From Paenibacillus oenotherae (GTDB lineage: Bacteria > Bacillota > Bacilli > Paenibacillales > Paenibacillaceae), in the NCBI RefSeq assembly GCF_019443105.1, contig NZ_JAHZIJ010000003.1, forward strand, positions 124,001 through 188,000: 64,000 bases of DNA, given 5' to 3'. A program made the translations under genes and the position numbers. This document shows, piece after piece, positions 34,796 through 43,333 of this stretch (the stretch's first letter is position 1; each line of letters begins with the position of its first letter). The notes beneath the pieces are model-generated. The model made no database searches and was not told where the DNA came from. It saw only the letters and a list, made by a program, of their open reading frames with translations.

Positions 34796-35803
34796 ATGAA
34801 TATCGTATTTTTGAACACTTTCGAGAAGGTTTGGGCGGGGGAGAGCGGCGCTCAGGCGCAGCTGTCCATTTGTGAAGAGGAAGGAGTTTGGTCTGTTATT
34901 TGGACGGAAGGACAGGGAGAGCATGGCGCCAGCGGGGAGCAGTCGATATGGTTCGAGGGCGGCTCCTGGGAAGAAATGATCACAGCATTCCGGCACGGAA
35001 TTGCTGTTCAGATGGGCCAGGGATATGTGCCGCTGCTGGACGGAATGCTGGATGATCGGCGCATTGACAATGGCAAGGGCAATATATTTGCTATGCTTCA
35101 ATGCTATGGTGAGAAGAATGCTAATCCCATTCTGTTCGATTCGCTTCGGGAATGGCGGAGGACTAGAGCTGCCGCAGATAAGAAGTCGGCCTATCTCATC
35201 GCGACGAACCGGGTACTTTGGATGATCAGTGCTTATGTGCCGCAGCAGCTTGATGAACTGAAGCAAATTCCCGGCTGGGGAGAAACGAAGCAAGCGGCTT
35301 ATGGGGAAGATATCATTGCGCTTACGCGCACCTTTCAGCAGACGACTTCTTTTCCACTGGATTGGGTCGTGGAGGCATTGGATGAGCATATATTCAGGGA
35401 ATGGCTGCTCAAGCAGAAGGAGAATCGATACAAGCAGCAGATGGAGAAGCAGCAGGAGAAGAGAGCACTGCTTGGCGCGATAGCGGCAGGAAGAACTTTA
35501 GATGAGCTGCAGGCGGAACTGGAACTGCCGCGCCGTGAGCTGTTGGAGAGGATTGAGAGGCTGGATAGTGAGGGCTATGATCTGGAGCCGCTGATCGAAC
35601 GCGAGCTTGAGCACGTTCCTGAGTCTGAGCAGCAGCTTGTGTGGGATGCGCTTATACATGTAGGAGATCGGTATCTGAAGCCATTGCTTCATAAGGTATA
35701 CGGTGACGAATCCGACGTACAGGGCAAGCCTGTTGACTCGCTGTATGACCGTCTGAGACTGATCCGTCTGCGCTATCGCCGGACGAAAGGGGAGGCGGTA
35801 TAG
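34796..35803 (+). CDS. HRDC-domain protein without a helicase
   Basis: 335 residues from the ATG at 34796, seven bases after GGAGG. Residues ~110-180 form an HRDC domain (LFDSLREWRRTRAAADKKSA ... IPGWGETKQAAYGEDIIALT), the nucleic-acid-binding module of RecQ and RNase D. Residues ~215-260 are a charged coiled coil. Residues ~225-330 resemble the helix-turn-helix tail of RecQ-type helicases (AAGRTLDELQAELELPRREL). No helicase or nuclease motifs are present. The N-terminal ~100 residues are not recognised. DNA or RNA binding is a safe inference; the process is unknown. Confidence 0.75.
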   Translation: MNIVFLNTFEKVWAGESGAQAQLSICEEEGVWSVIWTEGQGEHGASGEQSIWFEGGSWEEMITAFRHGIAVQMGQGYVPLLDGMLDDRRIDNGKGNIFAMLQCYGEKNANPILFDSLREWRRTRAAADKKSAYLIATNRVLWMISAYVPQQLDELKQIPGWGETKQAAYGEDIIALTRTFQQTTSFPLDWVVEALDEHIFREWLLKQKENRYKQQMEKQQEKRALLGAIAAGRTLDELQAELELPRRELLERIERLDSEGYDLEPLIERELEHVPESEQQLVWDALIHVGDRYLKPLLHKVYGDESDVQGKPVDSLYDRLRLIRLRYRRTKGEAV

Positions 35804-35839
35804 TCATGTCATTCAGAGGCAGGAATGGAAATGAGCCGC

Positions 35840-35908
35840 GATATGCGCGTTAGGAGCTCAAGCAATGGAGATAAGTGTGATATGCGCATTGGGAGCTCAA
35901 GCAATGAA
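35840..35908 (+). repeat. Direct repeat, two 30-bp copies 39 bp apart
   Basis: GATATGCGCGTTAGGAGCTC at 35840 and GATATGCGCATTGGGAGCTC at 35879, each followed by AAGCAATGRA. It lies in the gap between the convergent HRDC and phospholipase genes. The role is unknown. Confidence 0.8.
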
Positions 35909-35986
35909 GTCCCCTTAACGACTGTCGCTGAAGGGAAGCTTCATTAGCTTGATCATGATTATGATATGGGGCAGATATGAATGGAC

Positions 35987-36982
35987 CTAGGTCCAAATAG
36001 GATCGGCATGCCGTATCTCAGCACCGCTCTCGCAGGAAAGGCCGGTCTCATAGGAACGGCTGCCGATAAGGCCTGCAGCCGCTTCGCGCAGCACATGCAC
36101 ACGAGTTGCCGCATCGTCAGAGGGCAATGGCTTGCCGCCCTGACGGTGCTGTTCCCGGAACCATTCAAGAATGGCGGCAATAACTGAGATGCCGTCCTCT
36201 ATCGCTTCATCCCACAGGTCCCACACGCTTTCGTTATTCTTCTTCTTGCCTTCCACGGGATCGAGCCAAGGAGAGCGGGATTCATTGAGGATATCCAGGG
36301 CAGGCATGTTCCGTTTATAGACAAGAGGCTCTATTTGGCCGAAGGTCAGAACTCTGCGGATACCGCGCGGATCGTAGAATAAGCGCTGTGCCCGGATCAT
36401 GTCGCGGATAGCTCCCTGCCAGTAGTCTCTTCTAACGCGGGGAGCGAGCTCCGGATAATAGATTGCGGTTGCTTGCTCGAAGGCATCAATAATCGTCTCC
36501 GGCAGGATACCATTATTATTAATCTCGCGCCATACCTGTGTCTTCCAAGTCTCAAGTCCGAGGAGCTTGCGTACAATGAGAGTATCCATCATGACTTCGA
36601 AGCGTTGATGATCCCACTTGCGGAAGCCTGATCGGCTGAAGACATAGGGGTGCATATTGCGATCCAGAATATGATGCAGTACAAAGCCCAACGCGTAGAC
36701 AAGTGCCGGGTCAGCAGTGGCAGGCGGCAGACTGCGGCTGCTAACGGAGTCCAGCAGATGCATCATGACAGGGCCGCATTGCCGGTTATGCATTTCGCTG
36801 CCAAGCTTATTCATTGTTTTATCCTTCTGCCAAGGGAGAAAATGATGATAGAACAGAAAGTCAGGACCCTGACACCCCATGTTAAACATTCGAAGATGTT
36901 CGGGGGCAGAGATCAATTGCTTCTCCCCGATAAGCTCCATTACTTTTTGTCCAAATATGAGATGTGTCCATATATTCGGCAT
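35987..36982 (-). CDS. Zinc-dependent phospholipase C family protein
   Basis: 331 residues. The N terminus MPNIWTHLIFGQ has the conserved W and H of the family (PF00882), followed by NMGCQGPDFLFYHHFLP near 35 and GFVLHHILDRNMHPYVF near 100, which supply the histidines and aspartates of the tri-zinc site. No signal peptide is evident, so unlike B. cereus PLC it is probably cytoplasmic or uses another route. GGAGG lies eight bases before the ATG. Members of this family in Bacillales are common and mostly uncharacterised. It is transcribed divergently from cheX. Confidence 0.78.
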   Translation of the reverse strand: MPNIWTHLIFGQKVMELIGEKQLISAPEHLRMFNMGCQGPDFLFYHHFLPWQKDKTMNKLGSEMHNRQCGPVMMHLLDSVSSRSLPPATADPALVYALGFVLHHILDRNMHPYVFSRSGFRKWDHQRFEVMMDTLIVRKLLGLETWKTQVWREINNNGILPETIIDAFEQATAIYYPELAPRVRRDYWQGAIRDMIRAQRLFYDPRGIRRVLTFGQIEPLVYKRNMPALDILNESRSPWLDPVEGKKKNNESVWDLWDEAIEDGISVIAAILEWFREQHRQGGKPLPSDDAATRVHVLREAAAGLIGSRSYETGLSCESGAEIRHADPIWT

Positions 36983-37016
36983 GCTTCTACCTCCAACTGG
37001 GTCTTAGGTTCTACAA

Positions 37017-37045
37017 TATATAATTAAAATAGATAAAATGCACAA
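37017..37045 (-). promoter_or_regulatory. Candidate promoter of the phospholipase-family gene
   Basis: On the minus strand TTGTGC, 17 bases, TATATA, about 35 bases before the start codon at 36982, in a very AT-rich stretch shared with cheX upstream sequence. Confidence 0.4.
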
Positions 37046-37136
37046 AAGGAGTAGTATACTTGTCCTAACTATTCTAGTATAATAAAAACAAACACGGAGA
37101 TACGCGAATTTAGTCGAAACGAGGTGCGTCTTCACG

Positions 37137-37598
37137 ATGAATGCCGAATATATTAATCCCTTCTTAGAGTCCGCAAGAGTTGTCATCGAACAGGTGATTC
37201 AAGTTCGGCCGGAGACCGGACGACTGGGCATTAAAGATGTTAAGTTCGTTGAAAACTATATTTGGATTCAAATCGGACTCAATGGTCAGATGAATGGTGA
37301 TATTGTGTTCGGACTGAGTGAAGAAGTAGCTCTTAAGATGATTTCTGCCATGATGGGCGGCTATGTTATTTCTGAAATTGACGATATCGGCAGGAGCGCG
37401 ATTTCGGAGCTCGGCAATATGATTAGCGGCAACGCGAGCACGATGCTGTTTAATCAGGGAGTAAGGGTGGATATCACTCCGCCTAAAGTTTTGCACTCCG
37501 CCATGTCTGCCGGCTTCTCCGCGCAGAAGGCACTCACAATCCCGTTAATCATGGATGGTATTGGTGAACTGGATATTCAAGTGCTAGTTGCATCGTAA
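37137..37598 (+). CDS. cheX: CheY-P phosphatase CheX-like chemotaxis protein
   Basis: 153 residues. The CheC/CheX phosphatase helix ISELGNMISGNASTMLF (~residues 87-103) carries the conserved E and N of the ExxN active site; a single such helix identifies CheX as opposed to CheC. The N terminus MNAEYINPFLESARVVIEQV is typical. It removes phosphate from CheY-P in the cytoplasm to adapt flagellar rotation. The ribosome site (GAGGTGCG) is moderate. No other chemotaxis gene is nearby. A clear terminator follows, so it is a single-gene unit. Confidence 0.9.
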   Translation: MNAEYINPFLESARVVIEQVIQVRPETGRLGIKDVKFVENYIWIQIGLNGQMNGDIVFGLSEEVALKMISAMMGGYVISEIDDIGRSAISELGNMISGNASTMLFNQGVRVDITPPKVLHSAMSAGFSAQKALTIPLIMDGIGELDIQVLVAS

Positions 37599-37606
37599 CA
37601 TGTTTT

Positions 37607-37629
37607 AAGCTCCTGCGGGAGCTTTTTTC
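37607..37629 (+). terminator. Intrinsic terminator of cheX
   Basis: AAGCTCC-TGC-GGGAGCTT hairpin followed by TTTT, nine bases after the stop. Confidence 0.85.
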
Positions 37630-37710
37630 TTTGTTTCCGCCTATAATATATACACCATTGCTTTGCCTAATTGTTCCGGTTGAAGTAAACTTGAATGCAG
37701 GTGATATGCG

Positions 37711-38484
37711 GTGATAAATGGAAAAATTGTACTGATTACAGGCGCGGCCAGCGGCATCGGGGCAGAAACAGCCAAGCTGCTGGCAGCCCGTGGAGCAATT
37801 CCCGTGCTGACGGGGCGCAATGAGCGCAAGCTGCAGGAGTCAGCCGCTTCAATAAAGACAGCTCATGGCTGCTACAAGCTGGATGTAACCGACAGTGCTG
37901 AAGCAGCAGCCGTCATGGCCCAGGTTGTGGAGCGGTTCGGACGGATTGACGTTCTGCTTAATAATGCGGGCTACGGATTATTTGAACCCTTTGCCGAGTC
38001 GTCAATCGAACAATTCGAGCAAATGATGGATACGAATTATATGGGAATTGTGCGGTGTACCAAGGCGGTTCTGCCTATTATGAAGCGGCAGGGCGGAGGC
38101 CACATCATTAATGTTGCCTCTATGGCTGGCAAGCTCAGTACGCCTAAATCATCGGGGTATGCGGCTACGAAGCATGCGGTGCTGGGGCTGACGAATGCGC
38201 TGCGGCCGGAATTGGCGCCGCTTGGAATTACGGTCTCGGCAGTGAATCCCGGGCCGATTGACACCCCTTTCCTGCATACTGCCGATCCTGAGGGATCGTA
38301 TGCGAATAAGGTTCGCGGCTATATGCTCCAGCCGAAGCAAGTAGCGGAAGCGATCATTAAAGTGATCCAGCGGAGAACAGCTGAGGTAGATTTGCCGCTG
38401 TCGGCATCAATTGGGATTCGAATATATGGCCTGTTTCCACGATTGGCGGATCGTGTCGCAAGCAGATGGCTGCATCGCAAGTAA
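37711..38484 (+). CDS. Short-chain dehydrogenase/reductase (YqjQ-like)
   Basis: 257 residues from a GTG at 37711 with GCAGGTGATAT upstream. It has classical SDR motifs: TGAASGIG (residues ~10-17), NNAGYG near 90, NVASMAG with the catalytic serine near 138, YAATKHA carrying Tyr and Lys near 151, and NPGPIDTPF. The C-terminal extension GIRIYGLFPRLADRVASRWL is amphipathic and typical of the DltE/YqjQ group, which may associate with the membrane. It probably acts on a lipid or ketone substrate, which cannot be named. A DEAD-box helicase gene follows 27 bases later. Confidence 0.86.
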   Translation: MINGKIVLITGAASGIGAETAKLLAARGAIPVLTGRNERKLQESAASIKTAHGCYKLDVTDSAEAAAVMAQVVERFGRIDVLLNNAGYGLFEPFAESSIEQFEQMMDTNYMGIVRCTKAVLPIMKRQGGGHIINVASMAGKLSTPKSSGYAATKHAVLGLTNALRPELAPLGITVSAVNPGPIDTPFLHTADPEGSYANKVRGYMLQPKQVAEAIIKVIQRRTAEVDLPLSASIGIRIYGLFPRLADRVASRWLHRK

Positions 38485-38511
38485 GCTTATTTTTCGAAAA
38501 GAGGGGCATGG

Positions 38512-40263
38512 ATGAGTGTGAATAATGATAATAAAAACATCGCCAGCGGTGAGAGAGCAGCGGCTGATGCAAGCGTTAGCTGGGAGTCGCTTGGAGTGCT
38601 GCAAGTAGTGGCGGACAAACTTAGAACAAACGGAATAGAGACACCGACTCCGGTGCAGATTGCTGCAATTCCGGCATTGCTGGCAGGACAGGATGTATCT
38701 GCGAAATCGCAGACGGGAAGCGGCAAGACGCTTGCTTATATGCTCCCTGCATTGCAGAAGGTTGATCCATCAAGCTCATTGGTTCAGGTGATGGCGATTG
38801 CTCCGACACAGGAGCTTGCCATGCAAATATACCGCGTAGCGGAAAGCTACGGAGAGGTGCTTGGTATTAAGGTTCAACAGCTTATCGGGGGCGCTTCAAT
38901 GCAGCGGCAAGTAGACAAGCTTAAGCAGCATCCGCAAATTGTGGTTGGTACCCCTGGGCGTATACATGAAATTATGGCTGCGGGCAAGCTGAAGCTGCAT
39001 CATATCCGGATGCTGATCGTCGATGAGGCGGATCAGGTCTTTAGTCTGGGCTCTACCAAGGAAGTGAAGATCCTGCTCAAGGGGATGGTGCGGGATCGTC
39101 AGATCGCGTTCTTTTCCGCTACGCGTCCGGCTGAAATCAAGTCCATTGAGGAGCAATGGATGCGTGACCCTCAATATGTGGATGTAACGGCGGAGCAAGA
39201 AGTGCCGAGTCAAGTGAATCATTACTATCTCGTGTGCGACAAGCGGGACAAGGTCGATACAGCCAGAAGACTTATCAGGCTGCTCAATCCTGCTTCTGCG
39301 CTTCTGTTTATTAACGATACAGACGAGATTGCCAACTATGAATCGAAGTTCGGATATGAAGGATTCAATATCGCAACCATTTACGGTGATGCAGACAAGC
39401 AGAAGCGGGCGGCAAAGCTAGCACGCTTTCGCGATGGGCGCTGCAAGCTGCTGCTGGCAACGGATGTTGCGGCAAGAGGGCTTGATATCGTTGATTTGCC
39501 GCTTGTTGTCCAGCTCGATCCAGCTTCTGATGCGGATCATTATGTGCACCGCTCAGGCCGGACAGGCAGAATGGGCAAGCCGGGAACGGTCGTTTCCATC
39601 GTGACACCGCAGCAAATATTTATTATGGACAAGTTCCGCAAGCAACTCGGTGTCAACCTGCAGGAGAAGGTCATGTACCGCGGACGGCTGTGCGATCCAA
39701 GTGAAATGAAGGACGATCGCAGCGGTTCGCGCCCGGTGTGGAATGACCGTGGTCGCAATCAAGCAGGGGCTCACTACGGAACCCGCGGCGGCCAGCAGGG
39801 AGGGGCTTCGGGAACTCGCAGTGGTAACGGGCAGGAGGGATCCGCGAGAGCGCGTAGCGGCAACCAGCAGTGGGGATCTACGGAAACCCGCAGCGGACAG
39901 TACCGCAACACAACATCGCAGGGCCCGGAGAATAGAGGTGCGGATGGACGAGCAGTGCGGCGGAATTATACTGCTGAATCTGATCCTGGCGAACGAAGCG
40001 ATGTAAACGGCAGCACCCGGCAGTTGAATGATATTATCGGGGGAATCTCGGAGCGAATTGGAGGAAGACGGGGCTCCAGGCAGGCGAGTACGGGCGGAGC
40101 CAACAAGTCGGGAGAGCAGCCGAAGGGTAATAAGAAAGCAGCGGATCAGGCCGGTACTGCCAAGCCGCAATCCAAGCGGGAGCAGGAACGCAACCGCAAA
40201 AATAAAGGTGCGCCCAAGTGGCTGAAAGCCAAGCGTGACGGCGGGGAGAATCCGCAAAGCTAA
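38512..40263 (+). CDS. DEAD-box ATP-dependent RNA helicase (YfmL-like) with RG-rich tail
   Basis: 583 residues. Helicase motifs are in order: Q motif TPVQIAAIP near residue 45, AKSQTGSGKT (I) near 64, PTQELA (Ia), TPGR (Ib), DEAD (II) near 172, SAT (III) near 203, and the second RecA domain with ATDVAARGLDI (V) and HRSGRTGRMG (VI) near 340-350. After residue ~400 comes a ~180-residue disordered tail rich in Gly, Arg, Ser and Gln (RGGQQGGASGTRSGNGQ), typical of RNA-binding and cold-adapted helicases. It remodels RNA, for instance in ribosome assembly. B. subtilis YfmL lacks so long a tail. It may be co-transcribed with the SDR gene. Confidence 0.92.
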   Translation: MSVNNDNKNIASGERAAADASVSWESLGVLQVVADKLRTNGIETPTPVQIAAIPALLAGQDVSAKSQTGSGKTLAYMLPALQKVDPSSSLVQVMAIAPTQELAMQIYRVAESYGEVLGIKVQQLIGGASMQRQVDKLKQHPQIVVGTPGRIHEIMAAGKLKLHHIRMLIVDEADQVFSLGSTKEVKILLKGMVRDRQIAFFSATRPAEIKSIEEQWMRDPQYVDVTAEQEVPSQVNHYYLVCDKRDKVDTARRLIRLLNPASALLFINDTDEIANYESKFGYEGFNIATIYGDADKQKRAAKLARFRDGRCKLLLATDVAARGLDIVDLPLVVQLDPASDADHYVHRSGRTGRMGKPGTVVSIVTPQQIFIMDKFRKQLGVNLQEKVMYRGRLCDPSEMKDDRSGSRPVWNDRGRNQAGAHYGTRGGQQGGASGTRSGNGQEGSARARSGNQQWGSTETRSGQYRNTTSQGPENRGADGRAVRRNYTAESDPGERSDVNGSTRQLNDIIGGISERIGGRRGSRQASTGGANKSGEQPKGNKKAADQAGTAKPQSKREQERNRKNKGAPKWLKAKRDGGENPQS

Positions 40264-40296
40264 GCAGCGCGGCCAGTTCAGTGCCAGCATCCAGCC

Positions 40297-40560
40297 ATAA
40301 GCAGGAAATATCGTGTTAGAGAACGGAATAACGATCCGATGTGCGGTTGTAAGCAGGAAATTCCGTGCTACAGCTTCGAGAAAATTAGTTCCATCGTGCG
40401 AAACGTGACTTTACACCGAAAAAACCGCTTACAGCGCATCAAATGATCCCCCCTCTTAGCTGAAAGGCGGAAAAATCGGCTTACAGAAAGAAATCAGCAA
40501 CCGATGCTGCAACCTTGGATGATGTTTACAGAAAGAAACTCCCGTTGTTGCAGCCTTCCT
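40297..40560. repeat. TGTAAGCGGGAAAT-type motif cluster, copy 1
   Basis: Variants of TGTAAGCRGGAAATNTCGCT occur at 40297-40318 and 40348-40373. Inverted forms lie at 40418-40434 (AAAAAACCGCTTACAG) and 40468-40486 (AAAAATCGGCTTACAG), and looser TTTACAGAAAGAAA forms follow to 40560. A second cluster lies at 54339-54536. It fills the first half of the 718-base gap after the helicase gene. Confidence 0.65.
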
Positions 40561-40667
40561 TGATTGCCACTATGAGTCGATGATGACTTCATGCGGATGC
40601 GGATTGGATGCGGATCAAGGGGCTGGGCATCGGGTTTTTAAGTTTGTTTATTATCATAGACTTTATC

Positions 40668-40706
40668 AACAATCAGAGACAGCGGCGACCGCTGTCTCTG
40701 ATTGTT
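40668..40706. other. Perfect 18-bp hairpin
   Basis: AACAATCAGAGACAGCGG, loop CGA, CCGCTGTCTCTGATTGTT. Neither strand has a proper T-run after it, so it is not a typical terminator, though it could still stop polymerase. It lies 276 bases before the SLH gene. Confidence 0.8.
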
Positions 40707-40981
40707 ATTGTCAAGGTAATATACGCTCGGACAGTTACTTCCGAAGGAGCGGATCACAGGTATTGAGAGACCGAAATTAGCAGCGAATGCGAGTGATTGA
40801 CAGCCGTATCGCCATACCGCGCGCTGGGAGCTGCGCACGGTGCAGAGTAGGCCGATTTCATAGGCTGAACAAATCTTTTTATACGAAGACCCCCTCAAAA
40901 GGGCGGCGGGCCAGCGAACGTTATGTGCGAAAGCTAAAACAGCGGCATGGACCGCATCGTATAAGGAGAGTGTTAGACACG

Positions 40982-42181
40982 ATGAAAACTTCATTCCTAA
41001 GAAAAGCAACGATTACATCGATAGCTTTACTCACGCTTGCGGGCGGAGCAACGGGCGCATTTGCAGATGGGAAGGGCAAAGGACACGATAAGAACAAGGA
41101 GAAAGCAAAGCAAAGCAAAAAACAGGATATAGACATCCATTTACATTTTAAAGATGAGAAAGAACTGAAATGGGCATTGGAGCATATTGTCCGCCTGGCT
41201 TCCAAAGGTGTCTTCAACGGGTATGAGGACGGTACCTTCAAGCCGCAGCAGTCGATCTCCCGCATCGAGTCCATCGTAGCTGCTGTTCGTTTGATGGGAT
41301 TGAAGGAGCAGGCTGAATCGGCTGCGGAGATGGAGACTAAGCTTAACTTCAAGGACGCGGATCAGCTCAAGAAGAAATATCCGTGGGCAGTTGGCTATGT
41401 AGCCGTAGCGCTGGAGAAGGATCTGTTCAGCGAAACGGATGACGCGATCCAGCCCGAAAAGCCGGCGACACGCTTGTTCGCAGCTACGCTGCTCGTCAAG
41501 GCGCTTGGCCTGGAAGCAGATGCCAAGGCGAAAGCCAATACGGAGCTGGCGTTCAAGGATGCGCATAAAATTCCGGCAGGCTCAGTCGGTTATGTTGCTG
41601 TAGCGCTCGAGAAAAACATCATTACTGGCTACAACGATAGCACCTTCCGTCCGAATCAGCCGGTTACCCGTGCAGAGCTGGCAGCTCTGCTGGATCGCAC
41701 GGACGAGCAGCTCCCGGATCATGACGCGCAGGCTATTACGGGCAAGCTGAAGGCTTCGCCTGCCAACGGCTCCATCGTTGTTGTTAAACCGGACAATCAG
41801 GAAGTTACGATTGCGCTTAGCTCCAACGTATTTATTTTCCGCGACAATGTGAAATCTACGGTTGCTTCGCTGCAGGCTGGCGATGAAGTGCTTGTACGCA
41901 CGTACCAGAATAATGCCGTCTTTATTGAAGTGACGAAGTCAGCAGCTCAGCCTGTGATCACGAAGGAAACAGGAAAATTTAATTCCTACTCGCTCAATTC
42001 ACAAGGCAAAATTGCAACGATCTCGATTACGAAGGAAGTTACCTCAGGAACGCAAGCGCTGGTGCTGAATGTATCCCCTGATGTCAAGATTGAAGGGAAT
42101 GCAGCTCTCTTGACCTCCGGTCAAGCGGTTGAGCTTACTATTCTTGGCGGAGTTGTCCACACGATCAAAGTCGTTCAATAA
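40982..42181 (+). CDS. Secreted S-layer homology (SLH) domain protein
   Basis: 399 residues from ATG 40982 (AAGGAGAG ten bases upstream); the frame is open for 65 more codons upstream but those are not a signal peptide. The signal sequence ends near FADG (~residue 28) and is followed by a lysine-rich linker. Three SLH modules span ~55-235: ASKGVFNGYEDGTFKPQQS; VALEKDLFSETDDAIQPEK; and VALEKNIITGYNDSTFRPNQ. They bind pyruvylated secondary wall polymer. Residues ~245-399 are two beta-rich repeats (SNVFIFRDNVKSTVASLQAG and a shorter partner) of unknown function. A terminator follows. It is probably a cell-surface structural protein. Confidence 0.85.
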   Translation: MKTSFLRKATITSIALLTLAGGATGAFADGKGKGHDKNKEKAKQSKKQDIDIHLHFKDEKELKWALEHIVRLASKGVFNGYEDGTFKPQQSISRIESIVAAVRLMGLKEQAESAAEMETKLNFKDADQLKKKYPWAVGYVAVALEKDLFSETDDAIQPEKPATRLFAATLLVKALGLEADAKAKANTELAFKDAHKIPAGSVGYVAVALEKNIITGYNDSTFRPNQPVTRAELAALLDRTDEQLPDHDAQAITGKLKASPANGSIVVVKPDNQEVTIALSSNVFIFRDNVKSTVASLQAGDEVLVRTYQNNAVFIEVTKSAAQPVITKETGKFNSYSLNSQGKIATISITKEVTSGTQALVLNVSPDVKIEGNAALLTSGQAVELTILGGVVHTIKVVQ

Positions 42182-42213
42182 CATTGCATCTGTTCGTTAT
42201 ATGGAAGAGTAAC

Positions 42214-42260
42214 AAACAGCTTCTCTTGCTGCTAATAGGCGGCGGGAGAAGCTGTTTTTG
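42214..42260 (+). terminator. Intrinsic terminator after the SLH gene
   Basis: AAACAGCTTCTC pairs with GAGAAGCTGTTT and the T-run continues to five. Confidence 0.85.
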
Positions 42261-42381
42261 GTTCAAGATAGCATATAAATATTAAATTTACATAAATGGT
42301 ATATTTTATATTTTTGGTATGATATGATGCAATTGTACCGGTACATGACTCGAACATTTAAAGGATAAAGGAGTGTCAATT

Positions 42382-43179
42382 ATGCTGTCAATGACTGCCA
42401 AACCTGCAGCGAAGCTCTCTTCCATTCTACTCTCTCTGGCATTAGTATTTACGTTTATATTCGCAGTTTCACCGAACGCTGCACATGGATCGCCGAATGC
42501 GGTTGATCTTGTGTATGCAAAGCTGGATGGATTTGCTTACAGTCCTTATATTTTTGGTTCCATAGAGGTAGACAACCTGGCTTACAGCAAAGAGGTGTAT
42601 GTCGTGTGGAGGGGCAGCACGAGTGAGGCCTGGAAGGAAAAAGCGGCAACCTTCGATAGAACGACAACTGGCAATCGGGAAGCGTGGAAGTTTATTGTGT
42701 ATATTGGCGGCCCGAATACGGAATTCAAAATTAAGTACGTCGTCAACGGCCAAACATACTGGGACACCAACAACGGCAGCAACTATAAGATAAGCGATCC
42801 CTCATCTACAGCTGCTCCATATGTAGCAATCGGGAATCCGCCGATTAAAGTGAATGTGACGAACAGCTTCTATGATTATGGGGTTGCATATTTGGATGGG
42901 GCAGCAAATCAGGTGCATTTTACAGCCTTCGTCAAAAATCTCGCCTTCACTAAAAACGTGACATTCCGCTACACCACGGATAATTGGCAGACCTACCAGG
43001 ATGTCAGTGCCTCTTATGACTCTGCGGCGACGAACAGCAGCAATGCATTGGAGCTCTGGAAGGTTACTGTCCCGATCAGCAGCACTGTGCAGAATGTGAA
43101 GTTCAGCGCTTCCTATACCGTTAACGGAGTTACTTATTGGGATAACAATCTTGGCCTCAACTATGAATTGACCCGCTAA
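42382..43179 (+). CDS. Secreted protein of two CBM21-type carbohydrate-binding modules
   Basis: 265 residues from ATG 42382, eight bases after AAGGAG. The signal peptide ends around AAHGS (~residue 37). Two similar ~105-residue modules follow, the first ending YWDTNNGSNYKI and the second ending YWDNNLGLNYEL, the signature of CBM21/starch-binding regulatory modules. The second contains TKNVTFRYTTDNWQTYQDV, the other CBM21 hallmark. No catalytic domain is present. Binding of an alpha-glucan at the cell surface or in the medium is a reasonable inference. It has its own terminator downstream, and an AT-rich upstream stretch (42270-42340) probably holds the promoter. Confidence 0.82.
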   Translation: MLSMTAKPAAKLSSILLSLALVFTFIFAVSPNAAHGSPNAVDLVYAKLDGFAYSPYIFGSIEVDNLAYSKEVYVVWRGSTSEAWKEKAATFDRTTTGNREAWKFIVYIGGPNTEFKIKYVVNGQTYWDTNNGSNYKISDPSSTAAPYVAIGNPPIKVNVTNSFYDYGVAYLDGAANQVHFTAFVKNLAFTKNVTFRYTTDNWQTYQDVSASYDSAATNSSNALELWKVTVPISSTVQNVKFSASYTVNGVTYWDNNLGLNYELTR

Positions 43180-43201
43180 ATTCAGCAGCTTGGTCGCCCT
43201 T

Positions 43202-43236
43202 ACTGCCGCCTGTGCTTCACAGGCGGCAGTTTTTCT
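43202..43236 (+). terminator. Strong intrinsic terminator after the CBM21-type gene
   Basis: ACTGCCGCCTGTG, loop CTT, CACAGGCGGCAGT, followed by TTTT. Confidence 0.95.
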
Positions 43237-43333
43237 GTCTATTTTGTTTGTTTTAATGTCTCATCCGGGGGAAGAGGTTTTATTTTTGACTCATAATTTG
43301 GTAGTATCATGAAGAGAACGATGGGGTGAGCTA

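Noticed and set aside
40787-40981. N-terminal extension of the SLH protein or a riboswitch in its leader
   Set aside because: The extension is basic and not a signal peptide, while the ATG at 40982 has a good ribosome site and signal sequence. I could not match the leader to any riboswitch class.
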